NCBI GenBank assembly: GCA_025965555.1
Contig: JAOPWT010000619.1
Span: forward strand, 1-39,077
DNA: 39,077 bases
Direction of reading: 5' to 3'
From: Mycobacterium sp.
Lineage (GTDB): Bacteria; Actinomycetota; Actinomycetes; Mycobacteriales; Mycobacteriaceae
A model generated the notes under the pieces. The model made no database searches, was not told where the DNA came from, and saw only the letters and a list, made by a program, of their open reading frames with translations. The position numbers were made by a program, and so were the translations under genes. Positions within the stretch are counted from its first letter, which is position 1, and every line of letters begins with the position of its first letter. Of the stretch, positions 23,260-35,414 are shown piece after piece.

Positions 23260-24591
23260 GTGGCCGATGGTCTGTTCGACGTGACTCCCGAGCCGGGCGA
23301 CGGTGAGGGCATTCCCGGCGGCGGGCCGTCATCCCCGCTCGCCGTCCGGATGCGACCCGCAGGCCTCGACGAGGTGGTCGGCCAGGACCATCTCCTGCGC
23401 GACGGCTCGCCGCTGCGGCGACTCGTCGACGGGTCCGGCGCGGCATCGGTCATCCTCTACGGACCGCCTGGCACCGGCAAGACGACGCTGGCGTCGCTGA
23501 TCTCCCAAGCGACCGGACGTCGGTTCGAGGCGCTCTCGGCGTTGTCGGCGGGAGTCAAGGACGTTCGAGCCGTCATCGACGTGGCACGGCGGGCTGCAGT
23601 ACACGGGAAGCAGACCGTGCTGTTCATCGACGAGGTGCACCGGTTCTCCAAGACCCAACAGGACGCCCTGCTGGCCGCCGTCGAGAACCGCGTCGTGCTG
23701 CTGGTCGCGGCGACCACCGAGAATCCGTCGTTCTCGGTCGTCGCGCCGCTGCTGTCCCGTTCGCTGATCCTGCAGTTGCAGCCGCTCGGCGCCGACGCGG
23801 TACGCACGGTCGTCGAGCGGGCCATCGCCGATCCGCGCGGTCTCGACGGGTCGGTCTCCGTCGACGCCGATGCCGTCGAACTGCTCGTGCAACTCGCCGC
23901 GGGGGATGCCCGACGCGCGCTGACCGCTCTGGAGGTCGCCGCCGAGGCAGGCGAGCACGTGACCGTCGAGGTCATCGAACAGTCGTTGGACAAGGCCGCC
24001 GTGCGCTACGACCGCGACGGCGATCAGCACTACGACGTCGTCAGCGCCTTCATCAAGTCGGTGCGCGGGTCCGACGTCGACGCCGCTCTGCACTACCTCG
24101 CCCGCATGCTGACCGCGGGGGAGGATCCCCGCTTCATCGCGCGACGGCTGACGATCCTCGCAAGCGAGGACATCGGGATGGCCGATCCGACGGCGTTGCA
24201 GACGGCCGTGGCCGCCGCGCAGACGGTGCAGTTGATCGGCATGCCCGAGGCGCAGCTGACACTGGCGCACGCCACGGTGCACCTGGCCACGGCGCCGAAG
24301 TCCAACGCGGTGACGATGGCGCTGGCGGCGGCGATGGGGGACATCAAGGCGGGCAAGGCGGGGCTGGTGCCCCCGCATCTGCGGGACGGCCACTATTCCG
24401 GGGCGGCGGCGCTGGGCAATGCCCAGGGCTACTCGTACCCTCACGATGACCCGGATGGCATAGTGCCGCAACAGTATGCGCCCGACGAGTTGGTCGGCGT
24501 CGACTACTACCGGCCCACGACGCATGGCGCCGAGCGGGACATCGCCGGACGGCTCGACAAGCTGCGGGCGATCCTCCGCAGGAGGCGCTAG
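23260..24591 (+). CDS. rarA: RarA/MgsA-type AAA+ replication-recombination ATPase
   Basis: The 443-residue protein has Walker A GPPGTGKT at 68-75, Walker [10 protein letters not shown] with the acidic pair at 124-125, and sensor 1 TTEN at 152-155. The C-terminal clamp-loader-like part includes [19 protein letters not shown] and [13 protein letters not shown], and the family tail has [30 protein letters not shown]. It works at stalled replication forks with SSB and RecA-type pathways (family knowledge). The start is GTG 23260; no good ribosome site is visible, so translation initiation is uncertain. Gene ends cleanly before a glyoxalase remnant. Confidence 0.93.
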   Translation: MADGLFDVTPEPGDGEGIPGGGPSSPLAVRMRPAGLDEVVGQDHLLRDGSPLRRLVDGSGAASVILYGPPGTGKTTLASLISQATGRRFEALSALSAGVKDVRAVIDVARRAAVHGKQTVLFIDEVHRFSKTQQDALLAAVENRVVLLVAATTENPSFSVVAPLLSRSLILQLQPLGADAVRTVVERAIADPRGLDGSVSVDADAVELLVQLAAGDARRALTALEVAAEAGEHVTVEVIEQSLDKAAVRYDRDGDQHYDVVSAFIKSVRGSDVDAALHYLARMLTAGEDPRFIARRLTILASEDIGMADPTALQTAVAAAQTVQLIGMPEAQLTLAHATVHLATAPKSNAVTMALAAAMGDIKAGKAGLVPPHLRDGHYSGAAALGNAQGYSYPHDDPDGIVPQQYAPDELVGVDYYRPTTHGAERDIAGRLDKLRAILRRRR

Positions 24592-24693
24592 CTGCGCTGC
24601 CAAGGCTCGATGCGTTGCCGGCGGGCGCCTGATGGAAGGGACCCTCGTGCAGCGGGGCGTTGCCGCCGGGGCTGCCGACGTCTCGATCGTGAT

Positions 24694-24807
24694 GGGGGCA
24701 CGATGTTCGAGTTCGCCGATCCCGACGGCAACGCGTGGGTGGTGCAGCAGATCAAGGTACGGGCGGGAAACCCCTTCTGCCGCACCAGCCGGACTAGCGG
24801 CGCATGA
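24694..24807 (+). pseudogene. 3' remnant of a VOC/glyoxalase-family gene
   Basis: MFEFADPDGNAWVVQQIKV is the usual last strand of vicinal-oxygen-chelate proteins (DPDGN-WVVQ), but the upstream sequence in the same frame has no family character, so about 90 residues of the domain are missing. Its tail overlaps the end of the convergent GlsB-like gene. The rest of 24592-24793 shows nothing I can name. Confidence 0.5.
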
Positions 24808-25081
24808 TGCCCGTCCGTCGGCGTCCGGTCACGCCTGCGACCAGAGCCACGCCGAGCGCGGCGACGATGACCTGGACGAGCAGTTCCATCCAGTCGATGC
24901 CGCTGGTGGCGGTGGGGATGCCGAGCTGACGAGCCAGCCACGTACCGATGAGCGCCGACACGATGCCGACCAGGATCGTGACGAGCATGCCGATCGGCTG
25001 CTTACCTGGTACGACGAGGCGCCCAAGCACGCCGATGACCGCGCCGATCAGGATGGCGGTGATGATGCCTGTGGGTGTCAT
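24794..25081 (-). CDS. GlsB/YeaQ/YmgE-family small membrane protein
   Basis: The 95-residue protein has three hydrophobic helices and the family's glycine-rich pattern (GIITAILIGAVIGVLGRLVVPGKQPIGMLVTILVGIVSALIG, given here only as a location guide for residues 5-46). A basic C-terminus (TGRRRTGIMRR) should lie in the cytoplasm. The family is called transglycosylase-associated or general-stress protein; the biochemical role is unknown. The start is ATG 25079-25081. Confidence 0.85.
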   Translation of the reverse strand: MTPTGIITAILIGAVIGVLGRLVVPGKQPIGMLVTILVGIVSALIGTWLARQLGIPTATSGIDWMELLVQVIVAALGVALVAGVTGRRRTGIMRR

Positions 25082-25181
25082 TGCAGTTTCACTTTCGTTC
25101 GAGGTGTGAGGCGCATTGAGCTGGAACAGCAGTACCCCTGGGGCGGCGAAATAAACGTCGGCGTGAATAAGGCCGGGGCCG

Positions 25182-25187
25182 TACCCT
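25182..25187 (+). promoter_or_regulatory. Probable -10 of a leaderless transcript (YjbQ-family gene)
   Basis: TACCCT matches TANNNT and ends 7 nt before the GTG start at 25195, with no ribosome site between. This predicts a leaderless mRNA. Confidence 0.5.
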
Positions 25188-25194
25188 CGCCCAG

Positions 25195-25596
25195 GTGAAC
25201 ACCGAGCTGATCAACGTGGACACCTCCCGCCGCCGCACGGTAGATCTGACCGACGCCGTCCGGGCGTTCTGCGCCTCCCGCGGTGACGGGTTGTGCAGCG
25301 TGTTCGTGCCGCACGCGACGGCAGGTCTCGCCATCCTCGAGACGGGGGCTGGTTCCGACGACGATCTGGTCGACGCCCTGGAGAGACTGTTGCCGCGCGA
25401 CGATCGCTACCGGCACTCCCACGGTTCGCCGGGCCACGGCGCCGACCACGTCCTTCCCGGGATCGTGGCGCCGTCGGTGACCGTGCCGGTTCAGGCTGGT
25501 GAACCGCTGCTCGGCACCTGGCAGAGCATCGTGCTCGTCGATCTCAACAGGGACAACCCACGACGTTCCGTGCGAATGAGCTTCATCGCCGGCTGA
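25195..25596 (+). CDS. YjbQ-family (UPF0047) protein
   Basis: The 133-residue single-domain protein has the family marks VFVPHATAGLAILE, a His-rich HSHGSPGHGADHVLPGI that probably binds metal, and the end GTWQSIVLVDLNRDNPRR. The family forms small trimeric beta proteins; some members show weak thiamine-phosphate-synthase activity, but the physiological role is unsettled. The start is GTG 25195, probably leaderless. It lies 159 nt before alaS, as I recall for mycobacteria (Rv2556c next to alaS). Confidence 0.9.
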   Translation: MNTELINVDTSRRRTVDLTDAVRAFCASRGDGLCSVFVPHATAGLAILETGAGSDDDLVDALERLLPRDDRYRHSHGSPGHGADHVLPGIVAPSVTVPVQAGEPLLGTWQSIVLVDLNRDNPRRSVRMSFIAG

Positions 25597-25634
25597 GCCG
25601 TATTGGCGGCCCCGGTACGGGTCCGGCCCGCGCC

Positions 25635-25695
25635 TTGCAGGGCGATCAACCCGGGCCGGTACTGTGGTGCGGTTGAGAACGGCACCCGGCCCGGG
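25635..25695 (+). promoter_or_regulatory. Possible alaS promoter and 10-bp inverted repeat
   Basis: TTGCAG (25635-25640) and TACTGT (25660-25665) could be -35 and -10 with a long 19-nt gap. CCCGGGCCGG (25650-25659) and CCGGCCCGGG (25686-25695) are exact inverted arms around 26 nt. In read-through RNA from the YjbQ gene these arms would form a strong hairpin, so it could separate or attenuate alaS transcription. The 25597-25755 gap holds no gene that I can see. Confidence 0.35.
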
Positions 25696-25755
25696 CCGGA
25701 ACCAAGACCGCAACCACGCCCCCCGAACGATGGTTCGAAAGACAAAGGACAGCAC

Positions 25756-28446
25756 GTGCAGACACACGAGATCAGGAAGCGCTTCCTCGATCACTTCGTG
25801 AAGGCGGGCCACACCGAGGTGCCGAGTGCGTCGGTCATCCTCGACGATCCCAATTTGCTGTTCGTCAACGCAGGCATGGTCCAGTTCGTGCCCTACTTCC
25901 TCGGTCAGCAGAAGCCACCGTGGAACCGTGCGACCAGCGTGCAGAAGTGCATCCGCACGCCCGACATCGACGAGGTCGGCATCACCACCCGCCACAACAC
26001 CTTCTTTCAGATGGCGGGCAACTTCTCCTTCGGTGATTACTTCAAGAGGGGCGCGATCGAGTTCGCCTGGACGCTGCTGACCAATCCGCAGGACCAGGGC
26101 GGCTACGGTTTCGACCCCGAAACACTCTGGGCGACCGTCTATCTCGACGACGACGAGGCGATCACGCTGTGGCAGGAAGTGGCCGGGCTTCCGCTGGAAC
26201 GCATCCAGCGTCGCGGCATGGCCGACAACTACTGGTCGATGGGCATTCCTGGTCCCTGTGGGCCGTCCTCGGAGATCTACGTCGACCGCGGGCCCGAGTA
26301 CGGCGTCGACGGTGGTCCGGAAGCCAACGAGGACCGCTACATCGAGATCTGGAACCTCGTGTTCATGCAGAACGAGCGGGGTGAGGGCACCGGCAAGTCC
26401 GACTTCGAGATCCTCGGTCCGCTGCCGCGCCAGAACATCGACACCGGCATGGGTGTCGAGCGGGTTGCCTGCCTGCTGCAGGGCGTGGACAACGTCTACG
26501 AGACAGACCTGGTGCGCCCGGTCATCGATCTGGTCGCAGGCATCGCGCCGCGGGGGTACGGCGTCGGCAACCACGAGGATGACGTCCGCTACCGCATCAT
26601 CGCCGACCACAGCCGTACCGTGGCGATCATCATCGGCGACGGCGTCAGTCCCGGCAACGACGGTCGCGGCTACGTGCTGCGCAGGCTGCTGCGTCGCGTC
26701 ATCCGGTCGGCCAAGCTCCTCGGCATCGACACCCCGATCGTGGGGGAGCTGATGCGATGCGTCCGCGACGCCATGGGCCCGTCGTATCCCGAGCTCGTCA
26801 CCGACTTCGATCGGATCAACCGCATCGCCGTCGCCGAGGAGACGGCGTTCAACCGCACGCTGGTGTCCGGCTCGCGACTGTTCGAGGATGCGGCCAACTC
26901 CACCAAGGCATCCGGCGTCTCGGTGCTGTCCGGTACCGATGCGTTCACGCTGCACGACACCTACGGCTTCCCGATCGAACTCACCCTGGAGATGGCGGCA
27001 GAAACCGGCCTGACCGTCGACGAGGAGGGCTTCCGCGGCCTGATGGCCGAGCAGCGTCAGCGCGCCAAGGCCGACGCCGCCGCCCGCAAACACGCGCACG
27101 CCGACCTGTCGGTGTACCGAGACTTGGTCGACGCCGGCCCCACCGAGTTCACTGGCTTCGATGAATTGACCTCCGAGGCAACCATTCTCGGCATCTTCGT
27201 CGACGGCAAGCGGGTTCCCGTCGTCGCCCACGACGGGGCCGCCGCGGAGCGCATCGAGTTGGTGCTCGACCGCACGCCGCTGTACGCCGAATCCGGCGGC
27301 CAGATCGCCGACATGGGGTCCATCACCGGAACCGGGTCCAGCGGCGCGGCCAAGGCCGCCGTCGCCGACGTTCAGAAGATCGCGAAGACGCTGTTCGTCC
27401 ATCGCGTCAACGTCGAGTCCGGCGAGTTCGTCGAGGGCGACACCGTCGTTGCGACCGTCGACCCGAAGTGGCGTCACGGCGCCACCCAGGGCCACTCCGG
27501 CACGCACATGGTGCACGCGGCCCTGCGACAGGTGCTCGGCCCCAACGCCGTTCAGGCCGGCTCCCTGAACCGGCCCGGCTACCTCAGGTTCGACTTCAAC
27601 TGGCAGGGTGCGCTGAGCGACGAGCAGCAAGAACAGATCGAAGTGGTCACCAACGAGGCCGTCGAGGCCGACTATGCGGTGAACACCTTCCACACCAAGC
27701 TGGAGAAGGCCAAGGCCATGGGTGCGATGGCGTTGTTCGGCGAGGCGTATCCCGAGGACGTCCGCCTCGTGGAGATCGGCGGACCGTTCTCCCTCGAGTT
27801 GTGTGGCGGCACGCACGTGCACAACTCGGCTCAGATCGGACCGGTGACGATCCTCGGTGAATCCTCCGTCGGCTCGGGCGTGCGCCGCGTCGAGGCCTAC
27901 GTCGGCCTCGACTCGTTCAAGTACCTGGCCAAGGAGCGCGCGCTGATGGCAGGGCTGGCGTCGTCGCTGAAGGTGCCGTCGGACGAGGTGCCCGCCCGCG
28001 TCGCCAATCTCGTCGAGCGGCTCAAGGTCGCCGAGAAGGAACTCGACCGGTCCAGGTTGGCAAACGCGCGAGCGGCCGCAGCGAACGCCGCCGCAGGCGC
28101 AGAGCTCGTGGGTAAGGTGCGTGTCGTGGCACAGCGCATGGCCGGGGGCACATCGGCCGCGGATCTGCGCAGCCTGGTCGGCGACGTCAAGGGAAAGCTC
28201 GGTTCGGAGCCCGGCGTGGTGGCTCTGATCGCCGAGGGTGACGGCGATACCGTCCCGTTCGTGGTGGCGGTCAACCCGGCCGCCCAAGACCTCGGACTGA
28301 GCGCCAACGACCTGGTGAAGGTGCTGGGTGCGGCAGTGAACGGACGCGGCGGAGGCAAGGCCGATCTCGCGCAGGGCTCGGGCAGCGGAGCGTCGAACAT
28401 CGACGCGGCGCTGTCGGCGTTGCTCGCAGAGATTGCCCGGAGTTGA
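25756..28446 (+). CDS. alaS: Alanyl-tRNA synthetase
   Basis: The 896-residue class II synthetase charges tRNA-Ala with alanine. The catalytic domain starts [20 protein letters not shown] and includes [13 protein letters not shown] and [15 protein letters not shown]. The editing domain has the zinc motif HSGTH (His580, His584) and CGGTH (Cys683, His687), and a C-terminal C-Ala domain follows ([13 protein letters not shown]). The GTG at 25756 is preceded by AAAGGA. The upstream open frame is not conserved-looking leader sequence. Its stop overlaps the ruvX TTG start, beginning a tightly packed run. Confidence 0.97.
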   Translation: MQTHEIRKRFLDHFVKAGHTEVPSASVILDDPNLLFVNAGMVQFVPYFLGQQKPPWNRATSVQKCIRTPDIDEVGITTRHNTFFQMAGNFSFGDYFKRGAIEFAWTLLTNPQDQGGYGFDPETLWATVYLDDDEAITLWQEVAGLPLERIQRRGMADNYWSMGIPGPCGPSSEIYVDRGPEYGVDGGPEANEDRYIEIWNLVFMQNERGEGTGKSDFEILGPLPRQNIDTGMGVERVACLLQGVDNVYETDLVRPVIDLVAGIAPRGYGVGNHEDDVRYRIIADHSRTVAIIIGDGVSPGNDGRGYVLRRLLRRVIRSAKLLGIDTPIVGELMRCVRDAMGPSYPELVTDFDRINRIAVAEETAFNRTLVSGSRLFEDAANSTKASGVSVLSGTDAFTLHDTYGFPIELTLEMAAETGLTVDEEGFRGLMAEQRQRAKADAAARKHAHADLSVYRDLVDAGPTEFTGFDELTSEATILGIFVDGKRVPVVAHDGAAAERIELVLDRTPLYAESGGQIADMGSITGTGSSGAAKAAVADVQKIAKTLFVHRVNVESGEFVEGDTVVATVDPKWRHGATQGHSGTHMVHAALRQVLGPNAVQAGSLNRPGYLRFDFNWQGALSDEQQEQIEVVTNEAVEADYAVNTFHTKLEKAKAMGAMALFGEAYPEDVRLVEIGGPFSLELCGGTHVHNSAQIGPVTILGESSVGSGVRRVEAYVGLDSFKYLAKERALMAGLASSLKVPSDEVPARVANLVERLKVAEKELDRSRLANARAAAANAAAGAELVGKVRVVAQRMAGGTSAADLRSLVGDVKGKLGSEPGVVALIAEGDGDTVPFVVAVNPAAQDLGLSANDLVKVLGAAVNGRGGGKADLAQGSGSGASNIDAALSALLAEIARS

Positions 28447-28967
28447 CTCGGTTGGCCGAGACCGTAGACCGTCAGCCGGACCGGCCGGGCGGTGACGACC
28501 CCGGACGCGGTCGTCGGCTCGGGGTCGACGTGGGCACGGTGCGCATCGGTGTCGCCATCAGTGACCCCGACGGCGTCCTGGCTACCCCCGTCGAGACCGT
28601 GGCCCGTGACCGCAGGAACCTCAAGGGCACCCACATTCGCCGACTCGCCCAACTCGCCGACGAGTACGGCGTCGTCGAGGTCGTCGTGGGCCTGCCACGC
28701 ACCCTCGCCGATCGGACCGGGCCGTCGGCATTGGACGCGATCACGGTCGCCGATGCCATTGCCACCAGGATCGCCCCGGTGCCCGTGCGGCTGTCCGACG
28801 AAAGGCTCACCACCGTCACCGCCCAGCGGTCGTTGCGCGAGGCGGGCGTCCGCGCGAAGGGACAGAAATCGATGATCGACCAGGTGGCTGCCGTCGGCAT
28901 CCTGCAGTCCTGGCTGGATCAGCGGCGAACCGCTCTGGCGGAGAACAGCGGAGCGGCCGATGCCTGA
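28443..28967 (+). CDS. ruvX: RuvX (YqgF) Holliday-junction resolvase-like / pre-16S rRNA nuclease
   Basis: The 174-residue RNase H-like protein has the family start [28 protein letters not shown] (Asp29 likely metal ligand), then [16 protein letters not shown], and [14 protein letters not shown] with a further acidic site, and the closing [19 protein letters not shown]. It is implicated in 16S rRNA 5'-end maturation and called a resolvase homologue. The start is probably TTG 28443, sharing TTGA with the alaS stop; no better in-frame start precedes the core. It overlaps mltG by 8 nt. Confidence 0.92.
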   Translation: MTRLAETVDRQPDRPGGDDPGRGRRLGVDVGTVRIGVAISDPDGVLATPVETVARDRRNLKGTHIRRLAQLADEYGVVEVVVGLPRTLADRTGPSALDAITVADAIATRIAPVPVRLSDERLTTVTAQRSLREAGVRAKGQKSMIDQVAAVGILQSWLDQRRTALAENSGAADA

Positions 28968-30213
28968 CGATTGGGTTCGCGAGCGCACCGAACCGGAAGC
29001 GGTCGGGCGGCCGCGCAGGACGATGAGCCGCACGCAACGGGCCCGCGCCAACCGCAACCGCCGCAGGCGCAGGAACATCACCGTCCTCTCCGTGGTGGCG
29101 CTCGTCGTTGTCCTCGTCGGCGCCGTCTTCCTCGGCTCGAAGATGTGGCACGGGATGTTCGGCACCCCGAGCGACTACGAGGGTGACGGCGTCAAGGACG
29201 TCGTCGTGCAGGTCCACACCGGCGACTCGACGACCGCGATCGGCAAGGCACTCACCGACGGTGGCGTCGTTGCCACGTCGCAGGCCTTCGTCGATGCCGC
29301 GGCAGGGAATGCGGCGATCTCCGCGATCCAGCCGGGGTTCTACAAGGTGCGCACCGAGATCTCGGCGGCGAATGCCGTATCCCGGCTTGCGGATCCACTG
29401 AACCGGGTCGGCAAGCTGGTGATCCCCGAGGGGCGTCAACTCGACGACATCGCCGACGTCAAGACCAATGCCGTCACGAAGGGCATCTTCTCGCTCGTCG
29501 CCGACGCGACCTGCGTGAACCTCGACGGTCAGCAGAAGTGTGGTGTCACCGCCGACGACCTGAAGAAGGCAGCGGGTGCCGCCGATCCGTCGGCCCTGTC
29601 GATCCCCGCGTGGGCGGCCGATCCGGTCAAGGCGCTGGGTGCCGATCACCGGCGCATCGAGGGGCTGATCGCGCCGGGCACCTGGAACATCGACCCGTCG
29701 GCGCCCGCCGAGGACATCCTGTCGACCCTGATCGCCGCCAGCACCACGCAGTACGAACAGAACGGCCTACTCGAGGCGGGCAACGCCGAGAACCTCTCGC
29801 CCTACCAGATCCTCGTCGTGGCGTCGCTGGTGCAGCGTGAGTCGAAGCCGCAGGACTTCGCGAAGGTGGCCAGGGTCATCTACAACCGGTTGATCGCACC
29901 CGATCACCGCCGACTGGAGTTCGACTCGACGGTCAACTACTCGCTGGACCGGCAGGAGGTCGCCACCACCGATGCCGACCGCGGCAGGGCCACGCCGTGG
30001 AACACCTATGTGCGCGACGGACTTCCGGCAACGCCGATCTGTTCGCCCGGCCAGCCCGCCCTCGCGGCGGCAGAGAGTCCCGAGCCGGGTGACTGGCTGT
30101 ACTTCGTGACCATCGACATGCAGGGCACCACGCTCTTCACGCGTGACTACCAGCAACACCTGGCCAACATCGAGCTAGCCCGACAAAACGGTGTGCTCGA
30201 CAGCTCACGATGA
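28960..30213 (+). CDS. mltG: Endolytic murein transglycosylase MltG
   Basis: The 417-residue protein has a basic cytoplasmic tail (RNRRRRRNI), one membrane helix at about 39-61 and an extracellular YceG/MltG domain. The catalytic Glu is probably Glu294 in [26 protein letters not shown], followed by FDSTVNYSL and [20 protein letters not shown]. It cuts nascent peptidoglycan glycan strands outside the membrane. The ATG at 28960 has GGAG upstream and overlaps ruvX; its stop overlaps aroE in ATGA. Confidence 0.94.
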   Translation: MPDDWVRERTEPEAVGRPRRTMSRTQRARANRNRRRRRNITVLSVVALVVVLVGAVFLGSKMWHGMFGTPSDYEGDGVKDVVVQVHTGDSTTAIGKALTDGGVVATSQAFVDAAAGNAAISAIQPGFYKVRTEISAANAVSRLADPLNRVGKLVIPEGRQLDDIADVKTNAVTKGIFSLVADATCVNLDGQQKCGVTADDLKKAAGAADPSALSIPAWAADPVKALGADHRRIEGLIAPGTWNIDPSAPAEDILSTLIAASTTQYEQNGLLEAGNAENLSPYQILVVASLVQRESKPQDFAKVARVIYNRLIAPDHRRLEFDSTVNYSLDRQEVATTDADRGRATPWNTYVRDGLPATPICSPGQPALAAAESPEPGDWLYFVTIDMQGTTLFTRDYQQHLANIELARQNGVLDSSR

Positions 30214-31058
30214 CTCGAAAGGCCGCGGTCCTCGGGTCGCCCATCGCGCACTCCCGCTCACCGCAACTGCACTTGGCGGCCTACCGAGCCCTCGGACTGG
30301 TCGACTGGACCTACGAGCGCATCGAGTGCACGGGCGACGAATTGCCCTCACTGGTGGGCGGATTCGGCCCCGAATGGGTCGGTCTTTCGGTGACGATGCC
30401 CGGCAAGTTCGCGGCGCTGCGGTTCGCCGACGAGCGGACCTTCCGCGCTGAGCAGATCGGCTCGGCGAACACTCTGGTCAGGACGTCCTCGGGCTGGCGG
30501 GCGGACAACACGGACATCGACGGGGTGACGGGAGCCCTCGGTGCTGTGTTCGGAGGGCAGGAGCGAAGCGACCGGGGAAGTGGGATCGGAGGGCAGGAGC
30601 GAAGCGACTCGGGAATGAACATCGGCACCGCGGCGGTGCTGGGCTCAGGCGGCACCGCGCCTGCTGCCGTCGCCGGACTCGCCGAGCTTGGCGTGCAAGA
30701 GATTTCGATCGTCGCGCGCAACCGCGACAAAGCCTCGGCGCTACTCGAGCTCGGCACCCGGCTGGGCGTTGAGACCAGGTGGGTCGAACTGGGTACGCCG
30801 CTGACCGACGTCGGCGTCGTGGTCAACACGATCCCGGCCGACGTGGCCGCGCGGTATGCCGACACCGTCACGACTGCTTCGGTGCTGCTCGACGCGATCT
30901 ACGACCCATGGCCCACGCCGCTGGCCGAAGCCTTCGCCGCCGGGGGTGGGCGAGTCATCAGCGGCCTGCAGATGCTGCTGAACCAGGCTTTCGCGCAAGT
31001 CGAGCAGTTCACCGGTCAGCCCGCGCCGAAAGAGGCGATGATCGCCTCGCTGGGCTGA
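30210..31058 (+). CDS. aroE: Shikimate dehydrogenase
   Basis: The 282-residue enzyme reduces 3-dehydroshikimate to shikimate with NADPH. Substrate motif AHSRSP is at 13-18, the catalytic Lys66 is in MPGK, Asn100 and Asp102 are in DNTDIDG, and the nucleotide-binding glycine loop is VLGSGGTA at 143-150. Between the two domains (about 115-136) a 12-residue unit, GGQERSDRGSGI, is present twice (second copy diverged), coded by a 36-bp repeat; ordinary AroE proteins lack it. The insert is in frame and sits before the nucleotide-binding domain, so activity is probably kept. It is translationally coupled to mltG (ATGA). Confidence 0.94.
   Translation: MTRKAAVLGSPIAHSRSPQLHLAAYRALGLVDWTYERIECTGDELPSLVGGFGPEWVGLSVTMPGKFAALRFADERTFRAEQIGSANTLVRTSSGWRADNTDIDGVTGALGAVFGGQERSDRGSGIGGQERSDSGMNIGTAAVLGSGGTAPAAVAGLAELGVQEISIVARNRDKASALLELGTRLGVETRWVELGTPLTDVGVVVNTIPADVAARYADTVTTASVLLDAIYDPWPTPLAEAFAAGGGRVISGLQMLLNQAFAQVEQFTGQPAPKEAMIASLG
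30551..30622 (+). repeat. 36-bp tandem repeat inside aroE
   Basis: Two units start at 30551 and 30587. Their first 22 nt are identical (including GGAGCGAAGCGAC) and the remaining 14 nt have diverged. They keep the frame, adding two 12-residue units. The core resembles the stretch at 14051-14073. Confidence 0.8.
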
Positions 31059-31061
31059 CCC

Positions 31062-31067
31062 TAGGCT
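31062..31067 (+). promoter_or_regulatory. Probable -10 of a leaderless transcript (A24 peptidase gene)
   Basis: TAGGCT ends 6 nt before the GTG at 31074 and matches TANNNT. No ribosome site lies between, so a leaderless start is likely even though the gene is only 15 nt after aroE. Confidence 0.45.
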
Positions 31068-31073
31068 TCTCCC

Positions 31074-31499
31074 GTGGGGGAAGCGGCGGCCGTGGCAGGT
31101 GCTTTGACGTGGTTGGCGGCACTCAGCATCTACGACGTGAGGCAGCGGCGGCTCCCCAATGCGCTGACGCTGCCCGGCGCGGTCGTCGTGCTGCTCGTCG
31201 CCGCGCTCGCTGGGCACGGACCCGCCGCGCTGCTCGGGGCGATCGCGTTGACCGCGCTGTATCTCGTCGTTCATCTGATCGCGCCAACTGCCATGGGCGC
31301 CGGTGACGTAAAGCTGGCAATGGGCGTGGGTGCGCTGACGGGCACCTTCGGGGTCGACGTGTGGGTGCTGGCCGCGGTTGCGGCGCCACTGCTGACCGCG
31401 CTGTGGGGCATCCTCGCCCCAAGGTCGCAGGGCACGGTGCCGCACGGCCCGTCCATGTGCGTGGCGGCGGCCGCAGCGGTCGCCATGGTGGTCGTCTAG
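31074..31499 (+). CDS. Short A24-family prepilin peptidase-like protein
   Basis: The 141-residue membrane protein has about four helices and both aspartates of A24 peptidases: one in SIYDVRQRRLPN and one in the GAGDVKLAMGVG (GxGD) motif. The N-terminal methylase domain of full prepilin peptidases is absent, which is normal for the short mycobacterial homologue next to aroE (recalled as Rv2551c). No pilin gene is in the window, so the processed protein is unknown; Flp/Tad-type pili are the usual partner. Confidence 0.87.
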   Translation: MGEAAAVAGALTWLAALSIYDVRQRRLPNALTLPGAVVVLLVAALAGHGPAALLGAIALTALYLVVHLIAPTAMGAGDVKLAMGVGALTGTFGVDVWVLAAVAAPLLTALWGILAPRSQGTVPHGPSMCVAAAAAVAMVVV

Positions 31500-31533
31500 C
31501 CCTACCGTCGAGAGCGGGAGGGAACATCGGACC

Positions 31534-32028
31534 ATGCCGACACGCAGCGGGACATCACAGGACCTGGACGCCATCGCCGAGATCTACGCCCACTACGTCC
31601 TGACCAGCGTCGCCACCTTCGAGCTCGATCCGCCCGATCGAGACGAGTGGCAGCGGCGCTTCGACGCGCTCGGCGAGGCTGGGCTGCCCTTCCTCGTCAC
31701 CGAACGCGACGGAGCGGTCGCCGGGTACGCCTACTGCGCGCCGTGGAAGACCAGGCCCGCGTACGCAGCCACCGTGGAGGACTCGGTATACGTGTCGCCG
31801 TCGGCGGTCGGGCGGGGTTGCGGCACCGAATTGATCCGCGATCTCCTTGCCGCCTGCGACTCGGCGGGCATCCGAGAGGTGATCGCGGTGATCGCCGATA
31901 CCGGCGATCCGGCGTCGGTCGAACTGCACCACCGGTTCGGCTTCACCGACGCAGGCCGCTTGACTCGCGTCGGCTACAAGCACGACCGCTTCGTCGATAC
32001 GTTGCTGCTGCAGCGCAGCCTGGCTTGA
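31534..32028 (+). CDS. GNAT acetyltransferase (phosphinothricin/methionine-sulfoximine type)
   Basis: The 164-residue protein starts close to a fold with AEIYAHYVLTSVATFELDPP, then GYAYCAPWKTRPAYAATVEDSVYVSPSAVGRGCGTELIRDLL, quoted here only to locate residues 65-108, where the acetyl-CoA loop is GRGCGT. It ends with the typical ELHHRFGFTDAGRLTRVGYKHDRFVD. This is the Bar/Pat/MddA subgroup, which acetylates phosphinothricin or methionine sulfoximine-like amino acids. GGGAGGG precedes the ATG, and a possible -10 TACCGT is at 31503-31508. It sits between aroE-side genes and aroC. Confidence 0.88.
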   Translation: MPTRSGTSQDLDAIAEIYAHYVLTSVATFELDPPDRDEWQRRFDALGEAGLPFLVTERDGAVAGYAYCAPWKTRPAYAATVEDSVYVSPSAVGRGCGTELIRDLLAACDSAGIREVIAVIADTGDPASVELHHRFGFTDAGRLTRVGYKHDRFVDTLLLQRSLA

Positions 32029-32070
32029 CGGATTACGTCAGGTCGAGGGCGTCGTGGGAAGATGGGACGC

Positions 32071-33266
32071 GTGTTGCGATGGATCACAGCTGGTGAATCT
32101 CACGGCCGCGCGTTGGTGGCCGTGGTCGAGGGCATGGTCGCCGGCCTCCAGATCACGACGGAGGACATCGCCGGGCAGCTGAAGCGTCGCAGGCTCGGCT
32201 ACGGACGAGGCGCACGGATGAAGTTCGAGGCCGATGCCGTCACCGTGCTGGCCGGGGTGCGCCACGGGCTGACGCTCGGCGGCCCGATCGCCATCGAGAT
32301 CGGCAATACCGAGTGGCCCAAGTGGGAGACCGTGATGGCCTCCGACCCGGTCGAGCAGGCGGAGCTGGACGGGGCGCGCAATGCGCCACTAACCCGCCCA
32401 CGGCCGGGGCACGCGGACTACGCGGGCATGCTCAAGTACGGCTTCGACGACGCCCGCCCCGTCCTCGAGCGCGCGAGCGCCCGCGAGACCGCGGCACGGG
32501 TCGCTGCGGGCACCGTCGCCAGGGAGTTTCTGCGCCAGGCACTCGGTGTCGAGGTGCTCTCGCACGTCATCTCCATCGGTGCCTCCAAGCCCTACGACGG
32601 GCCGCCGCCGCGCCCGGAGGATCTGGACGCGATCGACGACAGCCCGGTCCGCGCGTTCGACCAAGACGCCGAGGCTGCCATGATCGCCGAGATCGAAGCC
32701 GCCAAGAAGGACGGTGACACGCTCGGCGGCATCGTGGAGGTCGTCGTGGACGGCCTGCCCATCGGGCTGGGGTCGTTCACCAGCGGCGACAACCGGCTCG
32801 ACAGCCAACTCGCAGCCGCCGTCATGGGGATTCAGGCCATCAAGGGCGTCGAGATTGGTGACGGCTTCGAAACGGCACGACGCCGCGGCTCGGTCGCGCA
32901 CGACGAGATCTATCCCGGCCCCCACGGTGCGATCCGCTCGACCAACCGAGCAGGTGGTCTCGAGGGTGGCATGACGAACGGTCAGGCGCTGCGCGTCCGT
33001 GCCGCGATGAAGCCGATCTCGACGGTCCCCAAGGCGTTGGCCACCATCGACATGAGCACCGGCGACGAGGCCGTCGCGATTCACCAGCGCTCCGACGTGT
33101 GTGCGGTGCCCGCCGCGGGCGTCGTCGTCGAAACGATGGTGGCACTCGTGCTGGCACGCGCGGCTCTGGAGAAGTTCGGCGGCGACTCGCTGGCCGAGAC
33201 GAAGGCCAACGTCGAGGGTTACCTGGCCTCGATCTCCACCCGAGATCCCGCTCAGGCGTCACGCTG

Positions 33267-33267
<1 letters not shown>
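32071..33267 (+). CDS. aroC: Chorismate synthase
   Basis: The 398-residue enzyme converts EPSP to chorismate with reduced FMN. It begins [20 protein letters not shown] and has the family stretches [50 protein letters not shown] and [16 protein letters not shown]. The GTG at 32071 is preferred, with GGGAAG 9 nt upstream and the same N-terminus as the recalled M. tuberculosis protein; an ATG at 32062 would add three residues. Its stop overlaps the aroK ATG (TGATG), starting a four-gene shikimate run. Confidence 0.96.

Positions 33268-35410
<2,143 letters not shown>

Positions 35411-35414
<4 letters not shown>

Noticed and set aside
25078-28287. 1069-codon open frame on the minus strand across alaS
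   Set aside because: It mirrors alaS codon structure in a GC-rich genome, with Val/Asp/Gly/Arg-rich low-complexity translation and no family features. alaS on the other strand is certain.
30551-30622. CRISPR-like repeat
   Set aside because: There are only two units, with no spacers between them, inside an intact aroE frame and no cas genes.
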